From assembly GCF_034932105.1 (NCBI RefSeq), contig NZ_JAYGIG010000013.1:11794-75793 (forward strand): DNA of 64,000 nucleotides, read 5' to 3'. Source of the DNA: Leptothoe sp034932105. GTDB lineage: Bacteria > Cyanobacteriota > Cyanobacteriia > Phormidesmidales > Phormidesmidaceae. How positions within the stretch are numbered: the first letter of the stretch is position 1; each line of letters begins with the position of its first letter. The position numbers and the translations under genes were made by a program. The notes below the pieces were generated by a model that searched no databases, had not been told where the DNA came from, and worked only from the letters and a program-made list of their open reading frames with translations. This document shows positions 8,716-17,383 of this stretch, piece after piece.

Positions 8716-9408
8716 TCAGTTAGTCCTTAGTGCGGTCGGTTGGAGCATATCGCAAAGCTTATTTAACTGCTTTATGACCTGTTTTGCCTGAGGTTGTTGT
8801 CCACTGGCATTCAAGTACCACAGCGCATCCAGGTAATATTCAATGGCCACAGCTGGATGATTGGTGACTTCAGCGATATTGGCAATTTCACATAGCAAGG
8901 TGGCGATCCGTCTTTGTGTTAGCTTATCGGGTTTTTCTAAAGACTTATAGGCTTCCAGGGCAGCCTTAAACGAGGCCAAAGCAAAGAGATAATATCGTTG
9001 GGTATGGTAGATTTTTCCCATCATACCCAGGACAATTGCAGCGCAATATTGTCCCTGGGGTGGCTCAATATCCACCAGAGTATCGCTCAGCTGTAGACCA
9101 CGTTCTAGCAGATTGATGGCGACTTGGTATTGATACCGACGACTGTGATGCAGACCTAATCGGCAGAGACGTAGGATTTCAACTTTTAAGGAGACAGACG
9201 GAGATGCCTGGGTTTCATCGGTTGGGCGAGACTCTAGTTCATAATTAAGTTCATTCAGACGCTCAGTCAGCTGGAAGGCAGTTATCTGATCGTCTTCATG
9301 TTTAAAGGCTTCAACCGCATTTAGATAATCAAGACAGGCTTGATCTAGATTGCCAAATTGAATGTTTAGATAACCTAGCGTTTGGTGGTAACGACCGTCT
9401 GAGTACAT
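8716..9408 (-). CDS. TPR-like helical repeat protein of unknown function
   Basis: A 230-residue soluble protein made of paired helices with the alternating small and large hydrophobic pattern of tetratricopeptide repeats. The clearest are around residues 10-40 (LGYLNIQFGNLDQACLDYL), 105-150 (LGMMGKIYHTQRYYLFALAS) and 165-200. Such proteins usually bind other proteins. The start at 9408 is limited by an in-frame TAG just upstream, and AGGA lies about ten bases before it. The first repeat begins at once, so the protein may be a shortened member of a longer family. It faces the end of the ATPase/TOPRIM gene, and nothing links the two. I do not recognise a named family. Confidence 0.6.
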   Translation of the reverse strand: MYSDGRYHQTLGYLNIQFGNLDQACLDYLNAVEAFKHEDDQITAFQLTERLNELNYELESRPTDETQASPSVSLKVEILRLCRLGLHHSRRYQYQVAINLLERGLQLSDTLVDIEPPQGQYCAAIVLGMMGKIYHTQRYYLFALASFKAALEAYKSLEKPDKLTQRRIATLLCEIANIAEVTNHPAVAIEYYLDALWYLNASGQQPQAKQVIKQLNKLCDMLQPTALRTN

Positions 9409-9611
9409 GGGATAGATGTCCTATGGTGTAAGCACATCTATTACTCGTTCTGACTTCCCAAAGCTTATGCAATTGAACGTACTGCTTTAAGAAAGTTAAT
9501 ACTGCACTATGGCTTGAATTCCAGACTTTGGATAGCCGGTGTGTGAGGGAGAAGTGCTGGCTTGGGAGAACAGGCCATGTGGGTGGGTAATGTATCGCTG
9601 GCAGAGTTCTG

Positions 9612-9644
9612 AAAAAAAAGTCCCTACCCGTAGGCAAGGACTTT
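9612..9644 (-). terminator. Rho-independent terminator of pgk
   Basis: On the minus strand an AAAGTCC/GGACTTT stem (9617-9623 with 9638-9644), extended by an inner CCTA/TAGG pair, is followed by eight T residues. It lies about 50 bases past the pgk stop codon. Confidence 0.85.
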
Positions 9645-9693
9645 CTTATTTCAAAGTCTTGCTCCTTTGATGGAGAAAGATTTTGAATGAGAC

Positions 9694-10899
9694 TTACTTG
9701 TCATCTAGAGCAGCAATGCCAGGAAGAGTCTTGCCTTCTAGTAACTCAAGACTGGCACCACCACCGGTGGAAATGTGGCTCATCTTCTCAGCAACGCCCA
9801 CTTTCTCAACAGCGGCAACGGAGTCACCACCACCGATGATGGACATGCAACCGGTGGCGGTTATGTCAGCCAATGTGTGGGCAATCGCTTCGGTACCCGC
9901 AGCAAATTTGTCGAATTCGAATACGCCCATGGGGCCATTCCAAATGACGCCCTTGCAGTCGGCCAAAGCAGCTTGGAAGACCTTGATGGAGTCGGGACCG
10001 ATGTCTAGACCCATCCAGCCTTCGGGGATTGCATCAATACTAACGGTTTGAGCGTTGGCGTCGGGGGAAAAGTTGTCGGCAACCACGACATCAGTGGGCA
10101 GTAACAGCTCAACGCCTTTCTCCTTGGCTTTGGCTTCAAGGGCTTTGGCTAGTTCTAGCTTGTCTTCTTCTACGAGAGACTTACCGACGCTGAGGCCGCG
10201 AGCCTTATAGAAGGTGAAGATCATGCCGCCGCCGATGAACAGTTTGTCCACCTTGTCGAGCAGGGTTTCGATGACGCCAATCTTGGAGGAAACTTTGGAA
10301 CCACCGACAATGGCGGCAAATGGACGCTGGGGGTTATCCACAGCATTCTGGAGATACTGGAGTTCTTTCTCGATCAGTAGACCGCTAACGGAGGGACTGA
10401 GGTACTCAGTAACACCTGCAGTCGAGGCATGAGCACGGTGGGCGGTACCAAAGGCATCGTTAACGTATAGGTCAGCGACAGAGGCTAGATTCTTCGCAAA
10501 CTCAGGATCGTTGTCGGTTTCGCCATCGTAGAAACGTACATTCTCTAGGAGAGCAACTTGACCATCGGCCATGTCAGCTAGGGCTGCGGTGACGGAATCA
10601 CCAATGCAGTCGTCGCACTTGATCACGTCTTGGCCCAGGAGCTCAGACAGGCGGACGGCGACGGGGGTGAGACGCATGCTGTCAACTACCTTGCCATCGG
10701 GACGACCAAAGTGGCTACACAAGATTACCTTGGCACCTTTGCTGGTCAGTGCTTGGATGGTAGGCAGAGCTGCCCGGATCCGAGTGTCATCAGTAATGGC
10801 GCCCTGGTCATCGAGGGGCACATTAAAATCGACTCGCATGAGTACACGTTTGCCTGACAAGTCAGCCGCTGACAAATCGGTGACGGATTTCTTAGCCAC
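9694..10899 (-). CDS. pgk: Phosphoglycerate kinase
   Basis: Phosphoglycerate kinase interconverts 1,3-bisphosphoglycerate and 3-phosphoglycerate with ADP/ATP, and in cyanobacteria serves both glycolysis and the Calvin cycle. The 401 residues match the usual length. The substrate-binding signature KRVLMRVDFNVPLDD is near the N-terminus, SHFGRPDG follows, and the C-terminal nucleotide-binding loop MSIIGGGDSVAAVEK is complete. The start codon is GTG at 10899, with AGGAGGA a few bases upstream (about 10907-10913). It has its own terminator and upstream gap, so it is probably a single-gene transcription unit. Confidence 0.98.
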   Translation of the reverse strand: MAKKSVTDLSAADLSGKRVLMRVDFNVPLDDQGAITDDTRIRAALPTIQALTSKGAKVILCSHFGRPDGKVVDSMRLTPVAVRLSELLGQDVIKCDDCIGDSVTAALADMADGQVALLENVRFYDGETDNDPEFAKNLASVADLYVNDAFGTAHRAHASTAGVTEYLSPSVSGLLIEKELQYLQNAVDNPQRPFAAIVGGSKVSSKIGVIETLLDKVDKLFIGGGMIFTFYKARGLSVGKSLVEEDKLELAKALEAKAKEKGVELLLPTDVVVADNFSPDANAQTVSIDAIPEGWMGLDIGPDSIKVFQAALADCKGVIWNGPMGVFEFDKFAAGTEAIAHTLADITATGCMSIIGGGDSVAAVEKVGVAEKMSHISTGGGASLELLEGKTLPGIAALDDK

Positions 10900-11069
10900 A
10901 GAACTATCCTCCTAATGCAGTTTTGTTACGTTACGTACGCTCTACTTCAAAGCTAGGACAAGCTTGATTACCCTAGTTGTAAAGCGTTAATACATTTTCT
11001 TTACTCACTAGGTATTATCGCCTATTGCGGCTCTGATTTCTGATCGAAGTCTAAGGTTTTGCTAATCGT

Positions 11070-11480
11070 ATGTTTAAGACTGTTCTCTTTCCGATAGATG
11101 CTAGCCCAGAGGCCCAGCAGGCGGCTTTTAAGGCGGCGGAGTTAGTGAAATATCATAAAAGTCATTTGATTTTACTGTCGGTGGTTGAAGCGCCGGGTAG
11201 CTCAAATGCGGATGCTCACCCGGAGCAGACATCGCCGGAAGCGGTGGCTCAGCTTTTAGCCAAAGCTAAGATGGTATTCACGGAGCAGGGTATTGAGACG
11301 GAGACGCTTGAGCGAGAAGGAAATCCGGCGTTTGTGATTTGTGATGTGGCGGATGAGATGTCGGCGGATCTGATTGTGATGGGCTGTCGTGGTATTGGTC
11401 TTACCCCTGAAGGTCAATCGGAGAGTGTGAGTAGTCGAGTGATTAATTTATCGCCCTGTCCGGTGATGGTGGTGCCGTAG
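11070..11480 (+). CDS. Universal stress protein (UspA family)
   Basis: A 136-residue single-domain Usp fold protein starting MFKTVLFPIDASPEA, with the Asp that contacts adenine in ATP-binding members. The C-terminal loop DLIVMGCRGIGLTPEG followed by SVSSRV corresponds to the ATP-binding G-2X-G-9X-G(S/T) pattern, with small departures, so nucleotide binding is likely but not certain. Family members are cytoplasmic and act in stress tolerance; the specific role is unknown. It is read divergently from pgk and lies 46 bases before rbgA on the same strand, so the two could share a transcript. Confidence 0.92.
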   Translation: MFKTVLFPIDASPEAQQAAFKAAELVKYHKSHLILLSVVEAPGSSNADAHPEQTSPEAVAQLLAKAKMVFTEQGIETETLEREGNPAFVICDVADEMSADLIVMGCRGIGLTPEGQSESVSSRVINLSPCPVMVVP

Positions 11481-11526
11481 GGGTGGCTGACCGTTAGAAT
11501 GGATCGCTACCTCATCTCTCTTCGCC

Positions 11527-12441
11527 ATGTCTTCGCCATCTATTCAGTGGTATCCCGGCCATATTGCCAAGGCGGAGCGCTCTTTGAAAGAGCAGCTAAA
11601 TCGGGTGGATGTGGTGATGGAAATTAGGGATGCGCGCATTCCCCTGGCTACGAATCATCCTGATGTGGATAGTTGGATTGGGGATAAGGCGAAGGTGCTG
11701 GTGCTGAATCGGGTGGATATGATTTCCACCGAGGCCCGGCAGGCTTGGCAGAATTGGTTTAAGGCCCAGGGGCAGACGGTTTACTTTACGAATGCTAAGC
11801 AGGGTAAGGGGGTGCAAAACCTGCTGCGGGCGGCCCAGGATGCGGGTAAGGCGATGAATGACCGGCGGGAAAGCCGGGGGATGATGCCGCGACCGGTGCG
11901 GGCGGTGGTGATTGGGTTTCCGAATGTGGGTAAGTCGGCGTTGATCAATCGATTGCTGAAGCGAAAGGTGGTGGTCAGCGAACGCCGGGCGGGGGTGACG
12001 CGCCAACTGCGGTGGGTGCGGATTTCCGAGGAGATTGAAATGCTGGATGCGCCGGGGATTATTCCGCTGAAGCTGAATGATCAGGCGGCGGCGCTGAAGC
12101 TGGCGATTTGTGATGATATTGGCAATGCTGGCTATGACACGCAGCGGGTGGCGGCGGCGTTTGTGGATTTAATTAAGGACTTGGATGGCCATGATGGGGA
12201 TTATGGGAATGCGATCGCAACCCGTTACGATACCCCCTTAGCCTCGGATGCTGGCGCACCCTATACCGGCGAAACCTACCTAACATTGCTGGCCCAGCGT
12301 CATGGCGATGATCTAGAGCGAGCGGCCCACCAGCTACTCAATGACTTTCGCAAAGGCCATCTGGGCAATTTAGTATTAGAGCGACCCCCTGAGCATCCCA
12401 TCGATGCAGTCCCATCGGCCCCAATGGAACTCCTGACATAG
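11527..12441 (+). CDS. rbgA: Ribosome biogenesis GTPase RbgA/YlqF
   Basis: A circularly permuted GTPase that acts late in 50S subunit assembly. The motif order is the diagnostic G4-G1-G3: VLNRVD at residues 59-64, then GFPNVGKS at 130-137, then DAPG at 174-177. The N-terminal QWYPGHIAKAERSL is the characteristic YlqF/RbgA opening, and the C-terminal helical domain is present. At 304 residues it is full length. The ATG at 11527 is preceded by only a weak ribosome-binding site. It lies directly after a universal stress protein gene. Confidence 0.94.
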   Translation: MSSPSIQWYPGHIAKAERSLKEQLNRVDVVMEIRDARIPLATNHPDVDSWIGDKAKVLVLNRVDMISTEARQAWQNWFKAQGQTVYFTNAKQGKGVQNLLRAAQDAGKAMNDRRESRGMMPRPVRAVVIGFPNVGKSALINRLLKRKVVVSERRAGVTRQLRWVRISEEIEMLDAPGIIPLKLNDQAAALKLAICDDIGNAGYDTQRVAAAFVDLIKDLDGHDGDYGNAIATRYDTPLASDAGAPYTGETYLTLLAQRHGDDLERAAHQLLNDFRKGHLGNLVLERPPEHPIDAVPSAPMELLT

Positions 12442-12588
12442 GTTTTCCCTAGGGTCAGGTAAATGATGTAAATCTTCAGCGAAGATTACTTCTTTAATAC
12501 GGACGGGGTGGGTCTCCTGAGATATTATTCGGATTAAACGGGAAATCTTGATTAATAGCAACAGCATTGAAATCTCCGTGATCGCTCA

Positions 12589-12625
12589 TGAGTGGAACGT
12601 ACTTCCACGTCACTGACTCCACTCA
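12589..12625 (+). other. Overlapping alternative hairpins upstream of the glycan cluster
   Basis: GTGGAA (12592-12597) can pair with TTCCAC (12603-12608), or the overlapping TGAGTGGA (12589-12596) can pair with TCCACTCA (12618-12625). The two foldings exclude one another. It sits about 100 bases before the first glycosyltransferase gene. A regulatory role is only a possibility. Confidence 0.3.
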
Positions 12626-12721
12626 AGGATTCTGGAGTACATCCTAGTTATCTCATAACTTTTACGTTGACTTAGGGTGTCTCGGGTAGGCTAGGGCTAC
12701 TTAACTTAGTGGTTATCAGTT

Positions 12722-14056
12722 ATGGCTAAATCATTCCAACATGATCCCACAGTCATGACTTTGCCTTTTATGTTTAGCAATGGTCCAGTGGACACCTCAA
12801 AATCCGAAAGTAAAGCCAAAAAAATCAAGATTTCAATCATTGCCAGCGATTTGTCTAAGTCTGGTGCAGGTCGTTGGCAGGGAGCTGTACGACCTTTTTT
12901 GCTAGCTGAGACGGCTGTAAGGCTAGGACATGACGTAGAGATACTAGGCTTTACCGATAGTAAAACCGAGGATGGCTTTCCATCAAAGTTTGCCATTAAA
13001 GCGATTCCTGGGGGGAACTACCCGCAGTTTTTTGGAGCAGCGCGTAGTCTTTTGCAGGCGATCAGCGGTGATATAGTCTACGCTTATAAGCCCAAACCCA
13101 GCAGCTTTGGGCTGGCGCTTCTACATCGTCTGCGCTGTCATCGCCCCGTTATTTTAGATATCGATGACTGGGAGCTCAGCTGGCATGGTGGCGACCACGG
13201 TCGCTATCGCTGGACCCCACAAAATGTGGCGAGGGGACTGCTTAAAGCTGATGGCGAACTGCGCATGCCAGACCATCCTGTTTATCTACGCTGGATTGAG
13301 AATCTGGTATCCAAAGCCGATGCGGTTACCCTGCACACACAGTTTCTGCAAAATCGTTTTGGGGGTGTCTATATTCCCAATGGCAAAGATACCGATTTAT
13401 TTACGCCTGAACGCTACGACCCCGAGGCCAGTCGTGCCAAATACGGCTTATCAGACTATCGAGTGCTGATGTTTCCAGGGGCACCCCGTCCCTATAAGGG
13501 AATTGAAGATTTACTAGCAGCTCTCGATATTTTGAATCAGCCAGACCTACGACTGGTTATTGTTGGGGGTAGTCCCTACGATGACTACGACCAAATTCTG
13601 GCTAAACGCTGGGGGCGATGGCTTGTGCAGCTACCAAAGTGTCCCTACGATACGATGCCTGAGGTTGTGGCAGCAGCACATGTCATCGTCGTACCTCAGC
13701 AGGACCATGCTGCAGCCCAGGCCCAATTTCCTCTTAAGTTAACGGATGGTATGGCGATGGCAAAGCCAATTTTAGCAACTACCGTTGGTGATATTCCGGA
13801 TATTTTAGGAGATACAGGCTACTTGGTCGACTCTGAATCACCCCAACAATTGGCCGATATGCTGCAAACTATTTTGAATAATTTGGACCAAGCATCTAAC
13901 CAAGGGCGACGGGCTCGGGAACGCTGTATCCAGTACTACAGTATTGATACGATGGCATCAATATTAGGACCTCTGATTCAGCAATGTCTCAAGGGACAAC
14001 TTCGGAATCAGTTAGGCTATAAACGAAATTTCAGCCGTATGGAGAACGGCCGCTAG
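12722..14056 (+). CDS. Family 4-type glycosyltransferase
   Basis: A 444-residue GT-B fold protein that should transfer a sugar from a nucleotide-sugar donor during envelope or extracellular polysaccharide synthesis. The N-terminal Rossmann-like half has the acceptor-side pattern (GRWQGAVRPFLLAETAVRLGH). The C-terminal half shows LMFPGAPRPYKGIEDLL and LRLVIVGGSP, then a PLKLTDGMAMAKPILATTVG segment, which is the donor-binding E/D-x7-E-like region of GT4 enzymes. The first 35 residues are polar and probably disordered. It opens a run of surface-glycan genes (ABC exporter and three more transferase-like proteins). Donor and acceptor unknown. Confidence 0.85.
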   Translation: MAKSFQHDPTVMTLPFMFSNGPVDTSKSESKAKKIKISIIASDLSKSGAGRWQGAVRPFLLAETAVRLGHDVEILGFTDSKTEDGFPSKFAIKAIPGGNYPQFFGAARSLLQAISGDIVYAYKPKPSSFGLALLHRLRCHRPVILDIDDWELSWHGGDHGRYRWTPQNVARGLLKADGELRMPDHPVYLRWIENLVSKADAVTLHTQFLQNRFGGVYIPNGKDTDLFTPERYDPEASRAKYGLSDYRVLMFPGAPRPYKGIEDLLAALDILNQPDLRLVIVGGSPYDDYDQILAKRWGRWLVQLPKCPYDTMPEVVAAAHVIVVPQQDHAAAQAQFPLKLTDGMAMAKPILATTVGDIPDILGDTGYLVDSESPQQLADMLQTILNNLDQASNQGRRARERCIQYYSIDTMASILGPLIQQCLKGQLRNQLGYKRNFSRMENGR

Positions 14057-14226
14057 CCTTTGATGTAAACAACATCTACATAATAGTTGTTGCTAAATGG
14101 GATAAACCGATGTGGGTAATATCCATTTCCGAAACTTCTCAGACTAATGCATCCCGAGGATCAGTAACCTTCCCATCCTAATTGCCCTTAAATTGCATCT
14201 ATTTAGCGTCGCCTGACCATTTATTT

Positions 14227-16281
14227 ATGTTTTCAATCCGTTTATTAATTCAGCCGCTTCTAAAGTATCCGGTTCTTTTATTTTTTACTGTAGTACTGGG
14301 TTTTTCCGGGGCATTGTTTAGCGGTGTGAGTACCCTGCTGATCTTACCGATTTTGCTGGAGCTGTTGGGGCAATCAGCAGAATATGTCACCTCCCTGCCG
14401 CCTATTTTGCAGAAGGCCATCAGTATATTTGATGGTTTGCCAGAGGGGGCGCGCCTGCCGGTCATGGCCGGTTCGGTGGTGTTGATCATTATCCTTAAAA
14501 GCCTCTCGGGCTATGCTAGTGCATTGACGGCAGGTACCCTGAACCGGAAACTGGCCGTGTCCCTGCGGCGGCAGGGGCTGCGGTTGCTGTTGGATGTGGA
14601 TTTGGATTATTTTGCCCGGACTAAGATTGGCGATTTGATCAACCAGTTAAACGTTGAAATCAATCGCACCACCATTGCCATTAGAACCTTAGTCCGCCTG
14701 ATGGTGGTGATCATCACCATCCTGGTGTTCTTTATTTTGTTGGTTTTGACCTCTTGGCAGCTGACGATAATTTCCGCCGTCACCCTGGGCGGCGTCACCC
14801 TGCTCAACCAGTTTATGATCAGGCGCTCTAAGGTTTTGGGTAAGCGTCTGTCGGCAATTTCTAAGGACTATTCCTCCCGAGTGTTTGAAATCCTATCGGG
14901 GATTCGTTTGGTTAAGGCGACGGCCAATGAAGATCGTGAATATCGCTACGTTGATCAAATAATTTTGGATCGGGAAAGCGCTGAGTATGACTCCCAGCTG
15001 ATTTTTGCGGCGGTTGGTCCGTTTAATGAAATCATCAACATTTTGGCGCTGATGTTGATTGCGTTGCTAGGGCGGGTGGCCTTTAGTAACCAGCTGGATT
15101 TGTTTTCGTCTTCGCTGCTGACCTATTTAATTATTCTATTTAGGATGCTGCCCTTTTTGGGACAACTTAACAGCCAACGGAGTACCTTGGCCAATAACTT
15201 TGCCAGTGTAGAGATCGTTCAGGCGCTGCTGCGCCGGGATGATAAACCGTTTATGCCCCTGGGGGTTCAACCTTATCGTCCCCTACAGGACGGTATTCGA
15301 TTTAATCAGATTCGGTTTAGCTACCCCGGTCATGATCAAGAGGTGTTGCAGGGGATTGATCTGTTCTTGCCCAAAGGGCAAACCCTGGCGCTGGTGGGGT
15401 CCTCAGGGGCGGGAAAGTCCACCCTGGCGGATTTATTACCCCGGTTTTACGATCCCACCAGCGGCACCATCGAACTGGATGGGGTGGATCTAAAAACCAT
15501 AGACATCTCTAGCTACCGGTCGAATTTGGGTATTGTCAGCCAGGAAACCTTTCTGTTTAATGCGTCGGTGCGGGAAAACTTGTTATACGGTCGCCCTGGG
15601 GCTACGGAAGATGAGCTGATATTGGCGACTAAGCAGGCCAATGCCCATGAGTTTATTGAAAACTTACCCCAGGGCTTTGACACCCTGATTGGAGATCGGG
15701 GGGTGTTGCTTTCGGGAGGACAGCGGCAGCGGTTGGCCATTGCCAGGGCACTGCTACAGGACCCTGATATTTTGATTTTGGATGAGGCTACCAGTGCCCT
15801 GGATACGGTTTCGGAGCGGCTGGTGCAAAATGCCATTGATAAGCTTAGTCGCGATCGCACCACCTTGGTCATTGCCCATCGCCTATCCACCATTTATGAG
15901 GCGGATCAAATTGCGGTTTTAGAGCGGGGCCGGGTGGCTGAGGTGGGTAGTCACGAGGAACTGCTGGAAAAAAGGGGAGCCTATGCCAAACTCCATGCGA
16001 TGCAGTTGACCAAGAGTCTGCACGAAAATAATAATGGTATAAACGGTAGCAGCCTGGTGGCAGATGTTTTGCCCGTTTATCGCAGTGCCATCGGTAAGTC
16101 TTCATATGAGCTGCGATCGCAACTTAATTCCATGATTGGACTGCTGACTCTGATCCAAGAGGATGTCGATGACCCCTTTGAACAGGCAGAGTTCATGGCC
16201 GATGCCCAAAATATTGCCGTCGATCTGCTCCGGGTGGTCGAAAATCTAGAAGCCATTGGCACCCCCCCCCCGAAAACATAG
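14227..16281 (+). CDS. ABC exporter (MsbA type) with C-terminal HisKA-like helical domain lacking the histidine
   Basis: A membrane-ATPase half transporter for lipid or glycolipid export. Six transmembrane helices occupy roughly residues 5-325. The ATPase domain has Walker A GSSGAGKST at 391-399, signature LSGGQ at 495-499 and Walker B with Asp519/Glu520. After it, where most relatives stop, about 80 residues follow. In these, SYELRSQLNSMIG (from residue 626) and the later helix AQNIAVDLLRVVENLEAIG closely imitate the dimerisation/phosphoacceptor hairpin of histidine kinases, but the phospho-His is Tyr627. The ATG at 14227 is chosen over an upstream TTG (14182) because it starts directly at the first membrane helix. 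A run of ten C at 16262-16271 lies three codons before the stop. It is flanked by glycosyltransferases, so a glycan substrate is likely. Confidence 0.9.
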   Translation: MFSIRLLIQPLLKYPVLLFFTVVLGFSGALFSGVSTLLILPILLELLGQSAEYVTSLPPILQKAISIFDGLPEGARLPVMAGSVVLIIILKSLSGYASALTAGTLNRKLAVSLRRQGLRLLLDVDLDYFARTKIGDLINQLNVEINRTTIAIRTLVRLMVVIITILVFFILLVLTSWQLTIISAVTLGGVTLLNQFMIRRSKVLGKRLSAISKDYSSRVFEILSGIRLVKATANEDREYRYVDQIILDRESAEYDSQLIFAAVGPFNEIINILALMLIALLGRVAFSNQLDLFSSSLLTYLIILFRMLPFLGQLNSQRSTLANNFASVEIVQALLRRDDKPFMPLGVQPYRPLQDGIRFNQIRFSYPGHDQEVLQGIDLFLPKGQTLALVGSSGAGKSTLADLLPRFYDPTSGTIELDGVDLKTIDISSYRSNLGIVSQETFLFNASVRENLLYGRPGATEDELILATKQANAHEFIENLPQGFDTLIGDRGVLLSGGQRQRLAIARALLQDPDILILDEATSALDTVSERLVQNAIDKLSRDRTTLVIAHRLSTIYEADQIAVLERGRVAEVGSHEELLEKRGAYAKLHAMQLTKSLHENNNGINGSSLVADVLPVYRSAIGKSSYELRSQLNSMIGLLTLIQEDVDDPFEQAEFMADAQNIAVDLLRVVENLEAIGTPPPKT

Positions 16282-16372
16282 CCCCCGCTCGCTCTTGCCA
16301 TCCCCGTTTGCCGGTGGTCGCCCCTGTAGCCCTAACGTAGCTTCCTCCCAACCAACCATTTGATTTTTTCCC

Positions 16373-17371
16373 ATGACGCGTGGCATATACACCCTGGCTA
16401 ATGACGTGGTCTATGACCAGCTCGTCGCCCTGCTCAATAGTATTCAGCAAAACTCAGGCCATACTCCCGTCTGTGTGATTGCCTACAACGACGACATTGA
16501 GAAGGTGGCAGCGGAGGTGGCCAAACGAGACCAGGTATCGTTGCTAAATGACCCAACCCTCTTTAAGTTTTGGGAAGACTTTTCCCTGCGAGTCTGGCAG
16601 ACCCACCCCACCGCCATCCAACAGTGGAAAGCATCCGGAGTCAAAACCCAGTTCTATCGAGTGGGGGAAAACCACCGCTATGTGTCCTTTGACCAGGCCG
16701 CTCCCTTTGAAGAATTTATCTATCTAGATGCTGACACCCTGGTCATGCAGCCCCTAGATTTTATGTTTGAGCGCCTCACCCAGGCAGATGTCGTCGTCTA
16801 CGACTTCCAGTTCAAAGACCTCAGCCACATATTTAATGTCAGCTCCGACAAACTGACGACGGTCTTTTCTGAGGAACGGCTGCAGCGCGATATTTTTTGT
16901 TCGGGCTGCTATGCCTCTAGGCGAGGCCTGTTTTCGGCAGCAGAGCTAGACCATGTGGTGGAGACCCTGGCCCAGGGCAATGCAGACGTTCTCTACATGG
17001 GGGCACCCAACCAGTCCCTGCTGAATTATATGGTGCAGATTAACCACCATAGCGTTCACAATATGGCCTTAGAATGGCGGCCCCAGGGCAAGGCTACGGG
17101 CAATGCCATCTCCTCGAAGCACTTCGAGGAAAAAGACGGTTTTGTCTACGACCAGGGCAACCTGCTCAGCTATCTCCATTTTATTGGGCTGTCGTCTCGG
17201 GTGTTCCGCCGCGTCTGTAATGGGGAAAACCTTGACTTTCCCTACCGCCAAACCTTTTTACACTACCGCTATCTGCATGAGCCGATGCCAGAGTTTCAGG
17301 GCAAAGCTCAGGATTACAACCAGCCTCCGTCCCTAAAGACGCGGCTGCTGAAAAAAATTGGACTGGCCTGA
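16373..17371 (+). CDS. Nucleotide-sugar transferase-like protein (Npun_R2821/R2823-like)
   Basis: A 332-residue GT-A-like protein opening MTRGIYTLANDVVYDQLVALLNS, as in a cyanobacterial family annotated after Nostoc punctiforme Npun_R2821 (name from memory). A DAD metal-binding motif at 119-121 (FIYLDADTLVM) supports glycosyltransferase chemistry, with a nucleotide sugar as donor. The C-terminus is basic and has no membrane segment, so it is probably cytoplasmic. It is the first of two related genes: 12 bases separate it from a paralogue with the same opening pattern and a DTD motif. It lies directly downstream of the ABC exporter, which suggests assembly of a glycan that is then exported. 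Substrate unknown. Confidence 0.75.
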   Translation: MTRGIYTLANDVVYDQLVALLNSIQQNSGHTPVCVIAYNDDIEKVAAEVAKRDQVSLLNDPTLFKFWEDFSLRVWQTHPTAIQQWKASGVKTQFYRVGENHRYVSFDQAAPFEEFIYLDADTLVMQPLDFMFERLTQADVVVYDFQFKDLSHIFNVSSDKLTTVFSEERLQRDIFCSGCYASRRGLFSAAELDHVVETLAQGNADVLYMGAPNQSLLNYMVQINHHSVHNMALEWRPQGKATGNAISSKHFEEKDGFVYDQGNLLSYLHFIGLSSRVFRRVCNGENLDFPYRQTFLHYRYLHEPMPEFQGKAQDYNQPPSLKTRLLKKIGLA

Positions 17372-17383
17372 GGGGGACCGATC

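Noticed and set aside
9329..9637. 102-codon minus-strand frame upstream of the TPR gene, considered as its missing N-terminus
   Set aside because: It is in a different frame with no TPR-like pattern, and the in-frame stop before 9408 shows no shift evidence.
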